From positions 49,134 through 113,133 of the forward strand of contig NZ_FRDA01000015.1 in the NCBI RefSeq assembly GCF_900143095.1: 64,000 nt of DNA. Reading direction: 5' to 3'. The stretch's first letter is position 1; every line of letters starts with the position of its first letter. Source of the stretch: Pseudomonas asturiensis. GTDB taxonomy: Bacteria > Pseudomonadota > Gammaproteobacteria > Pseudomonadales > Pseudomonadaceae. The notes beneath the pieces were generated by a model, which worked only from the letters and a program-made list of their open reading frames with translations, was not told where the DNA came from and did no database searches. Made by a program: the position numbers and the translations under genes. Below, piece by piece: positions 25,905-34,235 of this stretch.

Positions 25905-26158
25905 ACGGAGAGCCCCTGAGGTTTGCCCATACAGGCATTGGATTGAAAGGTGCAGCGTGTAGCGAGCGGGGAAGTGTTGTGTAACGCTCTACTAAGCTTT
26001 AGTCGGCCTTTGGCCTTGGCGCCAGCATCGCACAGGCTCGGTTTCATTGAAATAAAACTGTCATAAATCAACGGTTCACGTCGGCACTGATCGTTTCTCT
26101 CCCGAGTGCTCAGGGCGAAAACGCAACCCTGATCCCGGTATGGGTCAGCTCAAACGTG
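25905..26158. other. Gap upstream of the Na/Pi gene, nothing firm
   Basis: Together with the terminator at 26159-26200 this forms a gap of about 308 bp between two genes on the same strand. It should hold the Na/Pi promoter. I see only the isolated CTGTCAT-AAAT half-site at 26058-26068 and A/T-rich DNA around 26045-26070. Confidence 0.3.
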
Positions 26159-26200
26159 AAAAAGCCCGCCATTGACCCTCGGGTCGATGGCGGGCTTTTT
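26159..26200. terminator. Bidirectional terminator after the citrate transporter gene
   Basis: GCCCGCCATTGACCC pairs with GGGTCGATGGCGGGC (26164-26195), with A5 before and T5 after. It ends 12 bp from the citA stop and works as an intrinsic terminator on either strand. Confidence 0.85.
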
Positions 26201-26212
26201 GACGGCCTGAGG

Positions 26213-27520
26213 TTACAGGCTGCTGTAGAGCGGGAAAATCCCCATCAGCAGTGCCGCGACCAGAATGCACATGCAGACCAGAATCGCCCATTTCAGGGTA
26301 AAGCGCTGGTGATCGCCGAACTCGATACCGGCCAGCGCGACCAGCAGGTAAGTCGAAGGCACCAGTGGGCTGAGCAGGTGAACCGGCTGACCGACGATGG
26401 AGGCGCGGGCCATTTCCACCGGGCTGATGCCGTAATGGGAAGCAGCTTCGGACAGCACCGGCAGTACGCCGTAGTAGAACGCGTCGTTGGACATGAAGAA
26501 GGTGAACGGCATGCTCACCAGCGCCGTGATGACCGCCAGGTAAGGGCCCAGCGCGTCCGGGATCACGGCCAGCAGGCTTTTGGACATGGCATCGACCATG
26601 CCGGTGCCCGACAGGATGCCGGTGAAGATACCGGCGGCGAAGATCAGACCGACCACCGCCAGAACGCTACCGGCGTGAGCCGACACGCGATCCTTCTGAT
26701 CCTGCAGGTTCGGGTAGTTGATGATCATCGCGATACTGAACGCGATCATGAACAGCACCGGCAGTGGCAGCAGGCCCATGATCAGGGCGATCATCAGGAC
26801 CAGCGTCAGGCCACCGTTGAACCAGATCAGTTTCGGACGACGGGCATCGGGGAACTGCGAAACGCTGATTTCGCTGTGATCGACTTCATCGCCTTGCAGG
26901 TGCAGCTCACCCAGACGGGCACGTTCGCGTTTGCCGTAGAAGTAGGCAATCGCCAGGATCGCCACCACGCCGGCCAGCATCGCCGGGATCATCGGTACGA
27001 AAATGTCCGAGGCATCGACGTGCAGGGCACTGGCCGCACGAGCGGTCGGGCCGCCCCAGGGCGTCATGTTCATCACGCCACCAGCCAGAATGATCAGGCC
27101 GGCCATGATGCGTGGGCTCATGCCGACGCGGCTGTACAGCGGCAGCATCGCGGCCACGCAGATCATGTAGGTCGTCGCGCCGTCACCGTCCAGCGAGACC
27201 ACCAGCGCCAGCACTGCGGTGCCGACCGAAATACGCATCGGGTCGCCTTTCACCATCTTCAGAATTTTGCGCACGGCCGGGTCGAACAGGCCGGAGTCGA
27301 TCATCAGCGCGAAGTAGAGAATGGCAAACATCAGCATGACGCCGGTTGGCGCCAGCTTGGTGATACCGGCCAGCATCATCGGGCCGATCTGCGAGGCGAA
27401 GCCGCCGAACAGTGCGAAAACGATAGGCACCAGAATCAGGGCGATCAACGCGGTCAGGCGTTTGCTCATGATCAGGTACATGAACGCAATAACCATGGCA
27501 AAGCCAAGGAAAGTCAGCAT
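26213..27520 (-). CDS. citA: CitMHS-family citrate transporter
   Basis: A 435-residue inner-membrane symporter (about 11-12 helices) of the CitM/CitH family, which takes up citrate as a metal complex with protons. Characteristic stretches are VSLDGDGATTYMICVAAMLPLY, MNMTPWGGPTARAASAL, GTGMVDAMSKSLLAVIP and MSNDAFYYGVLPVL. The position and family match P. aeruginosa citA (PA5476). The ATG at 27520 follows GGAG. A leader with an AACAACAA tract and a 26-codon frame lies 130 bp upstream and may take part in Crc control. Confidence 0.88.
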   Translation of the reverse strand: MLTFLGFAMVIAFMYLIMSKRLTALIALILVPIVFALFGGFASQIGPMMLAGITKLAPTGVMLMFAILYFALMIDSGLFDPAVRKILKMVKGDPMRISVGTAVLALVVSLDGDGATTYMICVAAMLPLYSRVGMSPRIMAGLIILAGGVMNMTPWGGPTARAASALHVDASDIFVPMIPAMLAGVVAILAIAYFYGKRERARLGELHLQGDEVDHSEISVSQFPDARRPKLIWFNGGLTLVLMIALIMGLLPLPVLFMIAFSIAMIINYPNLQDQKDRVSAHAGSVLAVVGLIFAAGIFTGILSGTGMVDAMSKSLLAVIPDALGPYLAVITALVSMPFTFFMSNDAFYYGVLPVLSEAASHYGISPVEMARASIVGQPVHLLSPLVPSTYLLVALAGIEFGDHQRFTLKWAILVCMCILVAALLMGIFPLYSSL

Positions 27521-27569
27521 GGGAATACTCCAGACGTAATACGGCTACAGAACGATGGGAACGAACGAG

Positions 27570-27660
27570 TCAGCTCAGTAGGAGCGGTACGTGGAGTGGA
27601 AGCGCAAGGAGGGGACGGATCGGAAAGTCAGCAAGCATCGGAATCACCATTATTGTTGTT
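27570..27660 (-). promoter_or_regulatory. Possible Crc-controlled leader of citA
   Basis: On the minus strand AACAACAA (27660-27653) matches AAnAAnAA and is followed after two bases by ATG (27650). That ATG opens a 26-codon frame (MVIPMLADFPIRPLLALPLH...) closing at TGA 27570-27572, about 50 bp before citA. There is no Shine-Dalgarno. This is the only structured element I see in the 300-bp citA/GFA gap. Confidence 0.35.
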
Positions 27661-27820
27661 AATTGGGCCTGGGAACGCAGTGAGCGACACCCGGGCTGGC
27701 CGGTCTTTTTGCCGGAAGTGAGGCGATGCTAATTGCACAAGCTTTCACCGACCTTTCAATCAGCGTTTATGGGTGTTTTATTGTCACACGCTGATCGACG
27801 CAGAACAGGGAGACGCGCTC

Positions 27821-28222
27821 ATGAGCCAGCTCAGCACCGGTGGCTGCCATTGCGGCAGCCTGCGTTATCAGTTCGATGCGCCGCTTGAGGACATCGCCCA
27901 TTGCCATTGTTCCATCTGCAGGCGAACGTCCGGCGCAACGGTCATGACCTGGATCACCGTGCCGCTGGATTCATTTCAATGGCTGGCGGGCAGCCCTCGT
28001 GCCTACGACTCGGGCCCGACGTGCGTACGTTACTTCTGTGGTCACTGTGGAGCCCATCTGGCGCTGTTCACGCGTAACAGCCCGGAGGAAATGGACGTGG
28101 TCATCGCCACGCTCGACCAGCCGGAGCTGGCTGCGCCGTCGCGTCATATCTTTATCGAGAACCGCTTGCCGTGGCTGCGTCTGGACGAGCACCTGCCGGG
28201 CCGCGAGGGAGAAGTGGATTGA
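27821..28222 (+). CDS. GFA-family (DUF636) zinc-binding protein
   Basis: A 133-residue protein of the glutathione-dependent formaldehyde-activating (GFA/CENP-V) fold. Zinc cysteines are in GGCHCGSLRY, HCHCSICRRTSG and FCGHCGAHLALF. Family members bind glutathione adducts, but many are of unknown function, so an actual role in formaldehyde handling is not shown. The ATG at 27821 has GGGAG upstream (spacing about 8); the frame extends to 27773 without an initiation signal. It is monocistronic and is followed by a REP element. Confidence 0.85.
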   Translation: MSQLSTGGCHCGSLRYQFDAPLEDIAHCHCSICRRTSGATVMTWITVPLDSFQWLAGSPRAYDSGPTCVRYFCGHCGAHLALFTRNSPEEMDVVIATLDQPELAAPSRHIFIENRLPWLRLDEHLPGREGEVD

Positions 28223-28280
28223 AAGGATGCGGTAGCGATCGTTATACACAAATCCTCGTGGAGGACTACGACGTCAGAAC

Positions 28281-28303
28281 GTGGGAGCGGACTTTTCCGC
28301 GAA
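28281..28303. repeat. Single REP element
   Basis: GTGGGAGCGGACTTTTCCGC plus GAA, the same 23-nt unit as at 12497 with a two-base change in the loop (TTTT in place of TTGT). No inverted partner is found nearby. It lies in the 250-bp gap after the GFA gene, which is otherwise featureless. Confidence 0.75.
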
Positions 28304-28472
28304 TACTGTTTTTCAGACGCCGCATCTTCGTCGGATGGACCGGCTTTCGCTGACAAACGGAGCGCAGCACGGTACGCACCCACGGCCGAAATGGTGCCTG
28401 CTCACGATGCCAATCGCGACGTGTGTCTCACGATGAGGGCAAGACGTGCGCATGATCAGGCTCTAAAGGCCG

Positions 28473-29870
28473 TTACTGACTGAACTGAGAGGCCAGTTCG
28501 CGCAGCAGCACTTCGGCTTCCAGCACCTTCTTGACCGATTCGTTGGCTTTTTCGCGGGTCAGGCCCAAGCGTTCGAACAGCTCGTCCGGAATGTCCTGCT
28601 GAGGCCCCGAGCCGATACCGTTGGCGCGCAGCAAGCGTACCGCCAGGAACACCAGGTTGGCATAAGCGTGGTGTTCACCCGCGTAGCCCGGGTCGTGCTG
28701 GAAGCGCAGCGCAGTGGCGAGTTCATCCGGCATGTCCCAGTAACGCATCAACCATGCGCCAATCTGCTCACGGCTGATCCCGAGCAAGTGATGCTCGATG
28801 AAGCTGTGTTGCAGGTGCGGATTGACCTCCAGCTGACGGCAGATCAGCGAGAAGTGCGGCGGGAACACGTGCGCCAGCAACAGGTAGCCAAAGTTGTGCA
28901 GCAGGCCCGCGAGGTAGGTGAGCCCGCCCTCAGGTCGCTTGGCTCGCGGAATGGCGCGGGTCAGACCTTCGATGACGGCTGCGGTGTAGATCGACTGCTG
29001 CCAGTAAGGCGTGGTCTGTTGCGGCTGATCCTTGGGCAGGCTCAAGGTCTTGCCCAGCGCCAGACCCAGGGCCAGGTTGATGACCAGATCGAAGCCCAGC
29101 ACCCGCACAATGGCGTCTTCGACCGAGCGGATTTTGCCGGTCGAGGCGTAGTAAGGCGATGCAGCCCAACTGACGACCTGAGCCGCCAGCGCAGGATCGG
29201 TTTCGACCACGCCGGTGATGTCATCGATGGTCGCGTCGGGATCGACCCGCAGCTTGATGATTTTTTGTGCAGTGCCCGCCAGCGGCGGAATTTCCAGGGT
29301 CGCTTCCAGGCGCTGCTGAATACGACGCGCCGTGAAGGCGTGCATGGCCTTGGTGATCTCGGCCGGGTCGTCGTCAGGGCGATCAAGGTTAGGATGAATC
29401 GCGCCTACAAGCTGACCGAAATGAGCCGCGCTGGCCTTGCTCAGCATGCTCTTGAAGTCGTCGCTGCCGATTTCCAGCAGGATGCCGGGCTCGCCGGAAC
29501 CCACCAACAGCGTCGGCTCCTGCAACAGGCGTTCGTCGTAAAGGCATGGGGAACTGGTCAGCGCCGGCAGGCCGGGCAAAACATGCAGGCTGTGCTTGGC
29601 CAGCATGCGCAGCAGGCGGTCATGCGGCACGGCAGTCAATTGCCGGCCAGTCAGCTCGGTGATACGGCTGAGATCCAGCAACTGGCTTTGCGGGAACAGG
29701 ATCAGCAACGCACCGACGGCGTCTTCGACCAGAACAGCCTGGACTTTACGCGCCGGCTGCAGGTTTGGCTCGTCCACGACTTCGTTGTAGCTGATAGCCA
29801 ATTTTTCAAGCAACTGCCGGATTACGGAAGGGGCGTGATGCGAATCATCGACGTGAGCAACTTCTGTCAT
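28473..29870 (-). CDS. YbaK-like plus HDOD domain protein
   Basis: A 465-residue cytosolic protein. Residues about 12-150 form a YbaK/ProX-like (aminoacyl-tRNA deacylase-type) domain. Residues about 195-400 form an HDOD domain (IPPLAGTAQKIIKLRVDPDATIDDI, EDAIVRVLGFDLVINLAL, GLLHNFGYLLLAHVFP, EHHLLGISREQIGAWLMRYWDMP), the catalytically inactive relative of HD phosphohydrolases found in signalling proteins. The paired architecture is conserved in Pseudomonas next to recG, but no function is established. It is 86 bp downstream of recG on the same strand. Confidence 0.85.
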   Translation of the reverse strand: MTEVAHVDDSHHAPSVIRQLLEKLAISYNEVVDEPNLQPARKVQAVLVEDAVGALLILFPQSQLLDLSRITELTGRQLTAVPHDRLLRMLAKHSLHVLPGLPALTSSPCLYDERLLQEPTLLVGSGEPGILLEIGSDDFKSMLSKASAAHFGQLVGAIHPNLDRPDDDPAEITKAMHAFTARRIQQRLEATLEIPPLAGTAQKIIKLRVDPDATIDDITGVVETDPALAAQVVSWAASPYYASTGKIRSVEDAIVRVLGFDLVINLALGLALGKTLSLPKDQPQQTTPYWQQSIYTAAVIEGLTRAIPRAKRPEGGLTYLAGLLHNFGYLLLAHVFPPHFSLICRQLEVNPHLQHSFIEHHLLGISREQIGAWLMRYWDMPDELATALRFQHDPGYAGEHHAYANLVFLAVRLLRANGIGSGPQQDIPDELFERLGLTREKANESVKKVLEAEVLLRELASQFSQ

Positions 29871-29956
29871 GGTCTTTGTCCAAATTCCTACAATGACCGA
29901 AGTATAACCACCTTATTCGTTTTGGGTCGCATGCGCTTTCCAAAGCGTCGTGTGCA

Positions 29957-32032
29957 TCACACCTGGCCATACTGTTGGCCATGACGCAGCCAGCGTTCCA
30001 GTAACGGACTGACGTGTTGCGGCCAGCGCTCAAGCAGGGCTTGGGCTGCGTCGCGAACGGCGGGGAGCAGATCGGCGTCGCGCATCAGGTCAGCGACCTT
30101 GAATTGCAGCAGGCCCGTTTGTCGGGTTCCGAGCATTTCGCCGGGACCGCGCAGCTCCAGATCCTTTTCAGCGATGACAAAACCGTCGTTGGTCTCGCGC
30201 ATGATGCCAAGGCGCTGACGACCGATCTGCGAAAGCGGCGGGTGATAAAGCAGCACGCAGTGACTGGCCGCGCTGCCTCGTCCGACCCGGCCTCGCAATT
30301 GATGAAGCTGGGCAAGCCCGAGCCGCTCGGGGTTTTCGATGATCATCAGGCTGGAATTGGGCACATCGACGCCGACCTCGATCACGGTCGTGGCGACCAG
30401 CAATTGCAGCGCGCCCTGTTTGAACTCGGCCATGATCGCGGCTTTCTCGACAGGCTTCATCCGGCCATGGATCAGCCCGACACGCACTTCTCCCAGTGCG
30501 CTGCTCAGCTCTTCGAACGAGGTCTCGGCGGCCTTGCAGGTCAGCTCCTCCGACTCTTCAATCAGTGTGCACACCCAATAGGCCTGTCGGCCTTCGGCGC
30601 AGGCGGCGCGCACCCGCTCGATCACTTCCATGCGACGGCTGTCGGCGACCAGCACGGTATTGACCGGCGTACGGCCTGGCGGCAGTTCGTCGAGGATCGA
30701 GGTGTCGAGGTCCGCATAGGCGCTCATGGCCAGGGTGCGGGGAATCGGTGTGGCGGTCATGATCAACTGGTGCGGACACATCAGGCCGCCGACGCCTTTC
30801 TTGCGCAACGCCAGGCGCTGCTGGACGCCAAAGCGGTGCTGTTCGTCGATGATGACCAGCGCCAGGTTCTTGAACTGCACCTCGTCCTGAAACAGCGCAT
30901 GAGTGCCGACCACCATCGGCGTACCGCTGGCGATCTGCTCAAGGGACGTGGCGCGTGCCTTGCCCTTGAGTTTGCCGGCCAGCCACGCCACGCCCACGCC
31001 CAGCGGTTCAAGCCAGCGCTGGAAGTTGATGTAGTGCTGTTCGGCGAGGATTTCGGTGGGCGCCATCAGCGCCACCTGATAGCCGGCCTCCAGCGCCTGC
31101 AGGGCAGCCAGTGCGGCGACCACGGTCTTGCCCGCGCCGACGTCGCCCTGAATCAGGCGCAGCATGGGTTCGGGCTGACTGAGGTCGTAGGCCACTTCCT
31201 TGCCAACGCGCTGCTGCGCGCCGGTTGGCGGGAAACCGAGGTTGGCGAGAAACTGCTTCGGCAGTTTCTTGGCCAGCGGCAAGGCGGGTGCGCGCTGTGA
31301 GCGCAGGCTCTCGCGCAGGCGTTGTTGGGAAAGCTGGTGAGTCAGCAGTTCTTCAAATGCCAGACGGTGCTGCGCCCAGTGATGACCCAGCGCCAGTTCA
31401 TCGACATCAGCATCGGCCGGTGGGTGATGCAGGTAGCGAATCGCATCGTCCAGCGGTGCCAACTGATAATCCCGGGCCAACTCTTCAGGCAGCCAGTCCG
31501 GCAGGCTCTTGGGGCCGAGCATCGCCAGGCTTTGCTGGCAGAGCTGGCGCAGACGCTGCTGGGTCAGGCCTTCGGTGCTGGGGTAGATCGGCGTCAGCGT
31601 CTGCTCGACGGGTGCCGGCTCGTCGCCCGTGATCGCGCGGTATTCAGGGTGGTAGATCTCAAGGCCTGAAGCACCGGGCCGTGCTTCGCCGAAGCAGCGC
31701 AGATGCGTGCCTCGCTTCATGCCTTCTTTCTGGGCGTTGCTGAAATGGTAGAAGCGCAGGCTGACGACACCGGTGCCGTCGCCCAGGCGGACCAGAAGGC
31801 TGCGCCGCTTGCCCATCACCACATCCGCGCCGCTCACGACGCCTTCGATCACGGCGTCCTGGCCGGGCCGCAATGCACCGATAGGTACGATGCGGGTGCG
31901 GTCCTGATAGCGTAACGGCAGATGAAACAGCACATCCTGCAGGTTTTCCAGACCGACCTTGGCCAGCTTTTCAGCCATGGCCTCGCCGACACCCTTGAGT
32001 GCCGTGACCGAGACTTTGGAAAGCTCGCTCAT
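29957..32032 (-). CDS. recG: ATP-dependent DNA helicase RecG
   Basis: A 691-residue branch-migration helicase that regresses stalled forks and processes recombination intermediates. An N-terminal wedge/OB domain (about 55-160) is followed by a superfamily-2 helicase core with Walker A (GDVGAGKTVVAALAAL), motif II DEQH (VIIDEQHRFGVQQR), motif III (MTATPIPRTLA) and motifs V-VI (ATTVIEVGVDVPNSSLMI, QLRGRVGRG). Full length. It is downstream of oxyR with a 9-bp gap, the usual Pseudomonas oxyR-recG operon, which places its expression partly under OxyR autoregulation. Confidence 0.97.
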   Translation of the reverse strand: MSELSKVSVTALKGVGEAMAEKLAKVGLENLQDVLFHLPLRYQDRTRIVPIGALRPGQDAVIEGVVSGADVVMGKRRSLLVRLGDGTGVVSLRFYHFSNAQKEGMKRGTHLRCFGEARPGASGLEIYHPEYRAITGDEPAPVEQTLTPIYPSTEGLTQQRLRQLCQQSLAMLGPKSLPDWLPEELARDYQLAPLDDAIRYLHHPPADADVDELALGHHWAQHRLAFEELLTHQLSQQRLRESLRSQRAPALPLAKKLPKQFLANLGFPPTGAQQRVGKEVAYDLSQPEPMLRLIQGDVGAGKTVVAALAALQALEAGYQVALMAPTEILAEQHYINFQRWLEPLGVGVAWLAGKLKGKARATSLEQIASGTPMVVGTHALFQDEVQFKNLALVIIDEQHRFGVQQRLALRKKGVGGLMCPHQLIMTATPIPRTLAMSAYADLDTSILDELPPGRTPVNTVLVADSRRMEVIERVRAACAEGRQAYWVCTLIEESEELTCKAAETSFEELSSALGEVRVGLIHGRMKPVEKAAIMAEFKQGALQLLVATTVIEVGVDVPNSSLMIIENPERLGLAQLHQLRGRVGRGSAASHCVLLYHPPLSQIGRQRLGIMRETNDGFVIAEKDLELRGPGEMLGTRQTGLLQFKVADLMRDADLLPAVRDAAQALLERWPQHVSPLLERWLRHGQQYGQV

Positions 32033-32041
32033 GTTTCCTGC

Positions 32042-32965
32042 CTAGCTCGCTTCTGACTTGGGACGTGCCACTGAACACAGGCGAACGGAGTCAGCGAGAA
32101 TCTCGATTGCCTTGGGCCTCGGGAAGCTGGCGCGCCATGCGATAGCGACAGTGCGGAATGGCACGGGTGGCGTCAGCGGGCGGACTTCGATCACGCCGGG
32201 TGCATAGTGATGGCTGTCGACGGCCGACAACGGCAGGATCGAAATCCCCAGGCCTGATGCAACCATGTGGCGAATGGTTTCCAGCGAGCTGGATTCCACG
32301 GTGGTGTGCTTGGCACCCTCGCTGCCTTTGGTCAGTGTAGGACAGGCTTCGAGCACCTGATCGCGAAAACAGTGACCTTCGCCCAGCAACAGCAGGCTTT
32401 TGTCATTGAGGGCGGAAGCATCGATGGTGGTTTTCTTCGTCCACGGGTGATCAGCAGGCATCAAGACCGAGAACGGCTCGTCGTACAGAGGCAGGGTCAG
32501 TACATCGGCTTCATTGAAGGGCAGCGCGATGATGACCGCATCCAGCTCACCGTTGCGCAGCTTGTCGCGCAGCACGTGGGTGAAGTTTTCCTCGATGTAC
32601 AACGGCATTTGCGGGGCAACCCGATGCAGTTGCGGGATCAGGTGCGGAAACAGGTAAGGGCCGACGGTATAAATAGCACCTACTTTCAGCGGCGCAGTCA
32701 GCTGGTTCTTGCCGGCCTGAGCCAGCTCGCGGATGCCTTGCGCCTGCTCAAGCACCTTTTGCGCCTGGGCAACGATGCCTTCACCGACAGGTGTCAGGCG
32801 CACAGCACTCTTGCTGCGCTCGAAAATCAGCACACCCAGTTCGTCTTCGAGTTTTTTGACACCGACCGACAGCGTAGGCTGGCTGACGTGGCAGCGTTCG
32901 GCGGCGTGGCCAAAATGCTGCTCCTGGGCAAGCGTAACGATGTAGCGCAATTCTGTAAGGGTCAT
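32042..32965 (-). CDS. oxyR: Hydrogen-peroxide sensor OxyR
   Basis: A 307-residue LysR-type regulator that activates katB, ahpC and related genes after peroxide stress. It has an N-terminal winged HTH (FGHAAERCHVSQPTLSVGVKKLE) and a redox-sensing domain with the conserved pair C199 and C208 (GEGHC-FRDQVLEA-C), numbered exactly as in E. coli OxyR. Starts at ATG 32965. It is co-transcribed with recG and lies downstream of the tonB operon after a 92-bp gap. Confidence 0.96.
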   Translation of the reverse strand: MTLTELRYIVTLAQEQHFGHAAERCHVSQPTLSVGVKKLEDELGVLIFERSKSAVRLTPVGEGIVAQAQKVLEQAQGIRELAQAGKNQLTAPLKVGAIYTVGPYLFPHLIPQLHRVAPQMPLYIEENFTHVLRDKLRNGELDAVIIALPFNEADVLTLPLYDEPFSVLMPADHPWTKKTTIDASALNDKSLLLLGEGHCFRDQVLEACPTLTKGSEGAKHTTVESSSLETIRHMVASGLGISILPLSAVDSHHYAPGVIEVRPLTPPVPFRTVAIAWRASFPRPKAIEILADSVRLCSVARPKSEAS

Positions 32966-33057
32966 AACGTGCGTCCATGAAGTTGCGGCCCCAGCATAGC
33001 GGGTGCAATCGATAGACGCACGTTATCAGAAGCACTCTTGAGTAACAAAAGTGTGAT

Positions 33058-33810
33058 TCAGCGTTTATCCAGCGAATAAACGAACGGTGCGAGGATTTCG
33101 ATGGAGCCGTTGTTGAGAATTTCCGCAGGCGGCTTGGGCAGCGGTTGTGCGCGACGAATCATCTCCATGGTGGCCCGGTCCAGTGACGGGCTTCCGGAAC
33201 TGCCGGCAATCTCGTAGGACGTGACATTGCCCTGTGCATCCACAACGAAGCGCAGACGTGCCACCCCTTGCATGCCGCGACGGCGTGCGTCCTCCGGGTA
33301 CTTCTTGTATCTGCTCAAGTGCTGCAGCAAGAGACCCTGCCAGCTCGGCAATGCCGTGCTCGGCGGTGTTGGCGCCGCGACGGGTGCCGGTGCCGCCGAC
33401 TTCTCGGGTTTGGCCGTGGTCGGAGGCGTATCCACCGGTTTTTCTTCGGCGGGTTTTTCCTCAGGCTTTGGCGGCTCAGGCTTCTTCTGCGGCTTGGGGG
33501 GCTGCGGTTTGGGCTTGGGCTTTTCCACCTTCTTGGGTACGACGATTTCCGGTTTCGGCGCTTCTGCGACCTCCGGCATCGGTACCTGTTCTTCGGGTGC
33601 TGGCGGCTGAGGTGGCTGAACAACCTGCGGCGGTGGCGGTGGTGCTGGCTCCGGCATGGGCGGCAGCTCGACCATCATGGCTGCCGGCGGCAGTTCGATG
33701 GCCTGAGAGGCCGGCCAGCGAAGGGCGACGATGATCGCGATCGCGTGCACGGCCAGCACCAACAACAGACTACCGCTATAGCGCGTCAGTTTTTGGCGCG
33801 TAGTGATCAT
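33058..33810 (-). CDS. tonB: Energy transducer TonB
   Basis: A 250-residue periplasm-spanning protein that transmits proton-motive force from ExbB/ExbD to outer-membrane receptors. It has an N-terminal anchor helix (about 13-32) and a long Pro/Glu/Lys-rich spacer (about 45-150, with EPAPPPPPQVVQPPQPP and KPKPKPQPPKPQKKPEPP). The C-terminal TonB domain (about 165-248) has YPEDARRRGMQGVARLRFVVD. The start overlaps the exbD stop by 4 bp (ATGA), so it is coupled to exbB-exbD. Iron control by the Fur-like site upstream of exbB is inferred. Confidence 0.93.
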   Translation of the reverse strand: MITTRQKLTRYSGSLLLVLAVHAIAIIVALRWPASQAIELPPAAMMVELPPMPEPAPPPPPQVVQPPQPPAPEEQVPMPEVAEAPKPEIVVPKKVEKPKPKPQPPKPQKKPEPPKPEEKPAEEKPVDTPPTTAKPEKSAAPAPVAAPTPPSTALPSWQGLLLQHLSRYKKYPEDARRRGMQGVARLRFVVDAQGNVTSYEIAGSSGSPSLDRATMEMIRRAQPLPKPPAEILNNGSIEILAPFVYSLDKR

Positions 33811-34232
33811 TTCTTACCAACCGTCTCAAGGCCTACCAGACCGACTTTCAGGTAACCCGCGCCCCGAAGCGTGTTCATGACCTCCATCAGATCGCCGTAA
33901 TCCACGCCCTTGTCGGCCTGGAAGAAGATCGTGGTGTCCTTCTTGCCTTTGGTTCGGGCGTCCAGCACCTGACCGATCTGCTCGCGTGCGACCTTCTCTT
34001 CACCCAGGTACAGGCTCTTGTCGGTCTTGACGCTAAGAAAGATCGGCTTCTCGGGTCTGGGCTGCGGTTTGGCGGTGGACGCCGGCAGGTCGACCTTGAT
34101 GTCCACAGTGGCCAGCGGCGCGGCCACCATGAAGATGATCAGCAGCACCAACATGACGTCGATGAACGGCGTGACGTTGATTTCGTGGTTTTCGGCGAGA
34201 TCGTCGTCGCCTTCTTTCAGATGCATGCCCAA
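33807..34232 (-). CDS. exbD: Biopolymer transport protein ExbD
   Basis: A 141-residue inner-membrane protein with one transmembrane helix (about 21-43) carrying the proton-path Asp in VTPFIDVMLVLLIIFMV, and a periplasmic domain (DKSLYLGEEKVAREQIGQVL). It works with ExbB to energise TonB. It lies 3 bp after exbB and overlaps tonB. Confidence 0.95.
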   Translation of the reverse strand: MGMHLKEGDDDLAENHEINVTPFIDVMLVLLIIFMVAAPLATVDIKVDLPASTAKPQPRPEKPIFLSVKTDKSLYLGEEKVAREQIGQVLDARTKGKKDTTIFFQADKGVDYGDLMEVMNTLRGAGYLKVGLVGLETVGKK

Positions 34233-34235
34233 GGT

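Noticed and set aside
26058..26068. Perfect Pho half-site CTGTCAT-AAAT near the Na/Pi transporter
   Set aside because: The second heptamer does not match and the site points away from the gene, so a PhoB box is not supported.
26156..27721. A very long frame antisense to citA, and similar long frames antisense to polA, gltP, thrB and others
   Set aside because: Their composition is that of mirrored GC-rich codons (runs of H, R, Q, G), they lack start signals and they lie opposite well-recognised genes.
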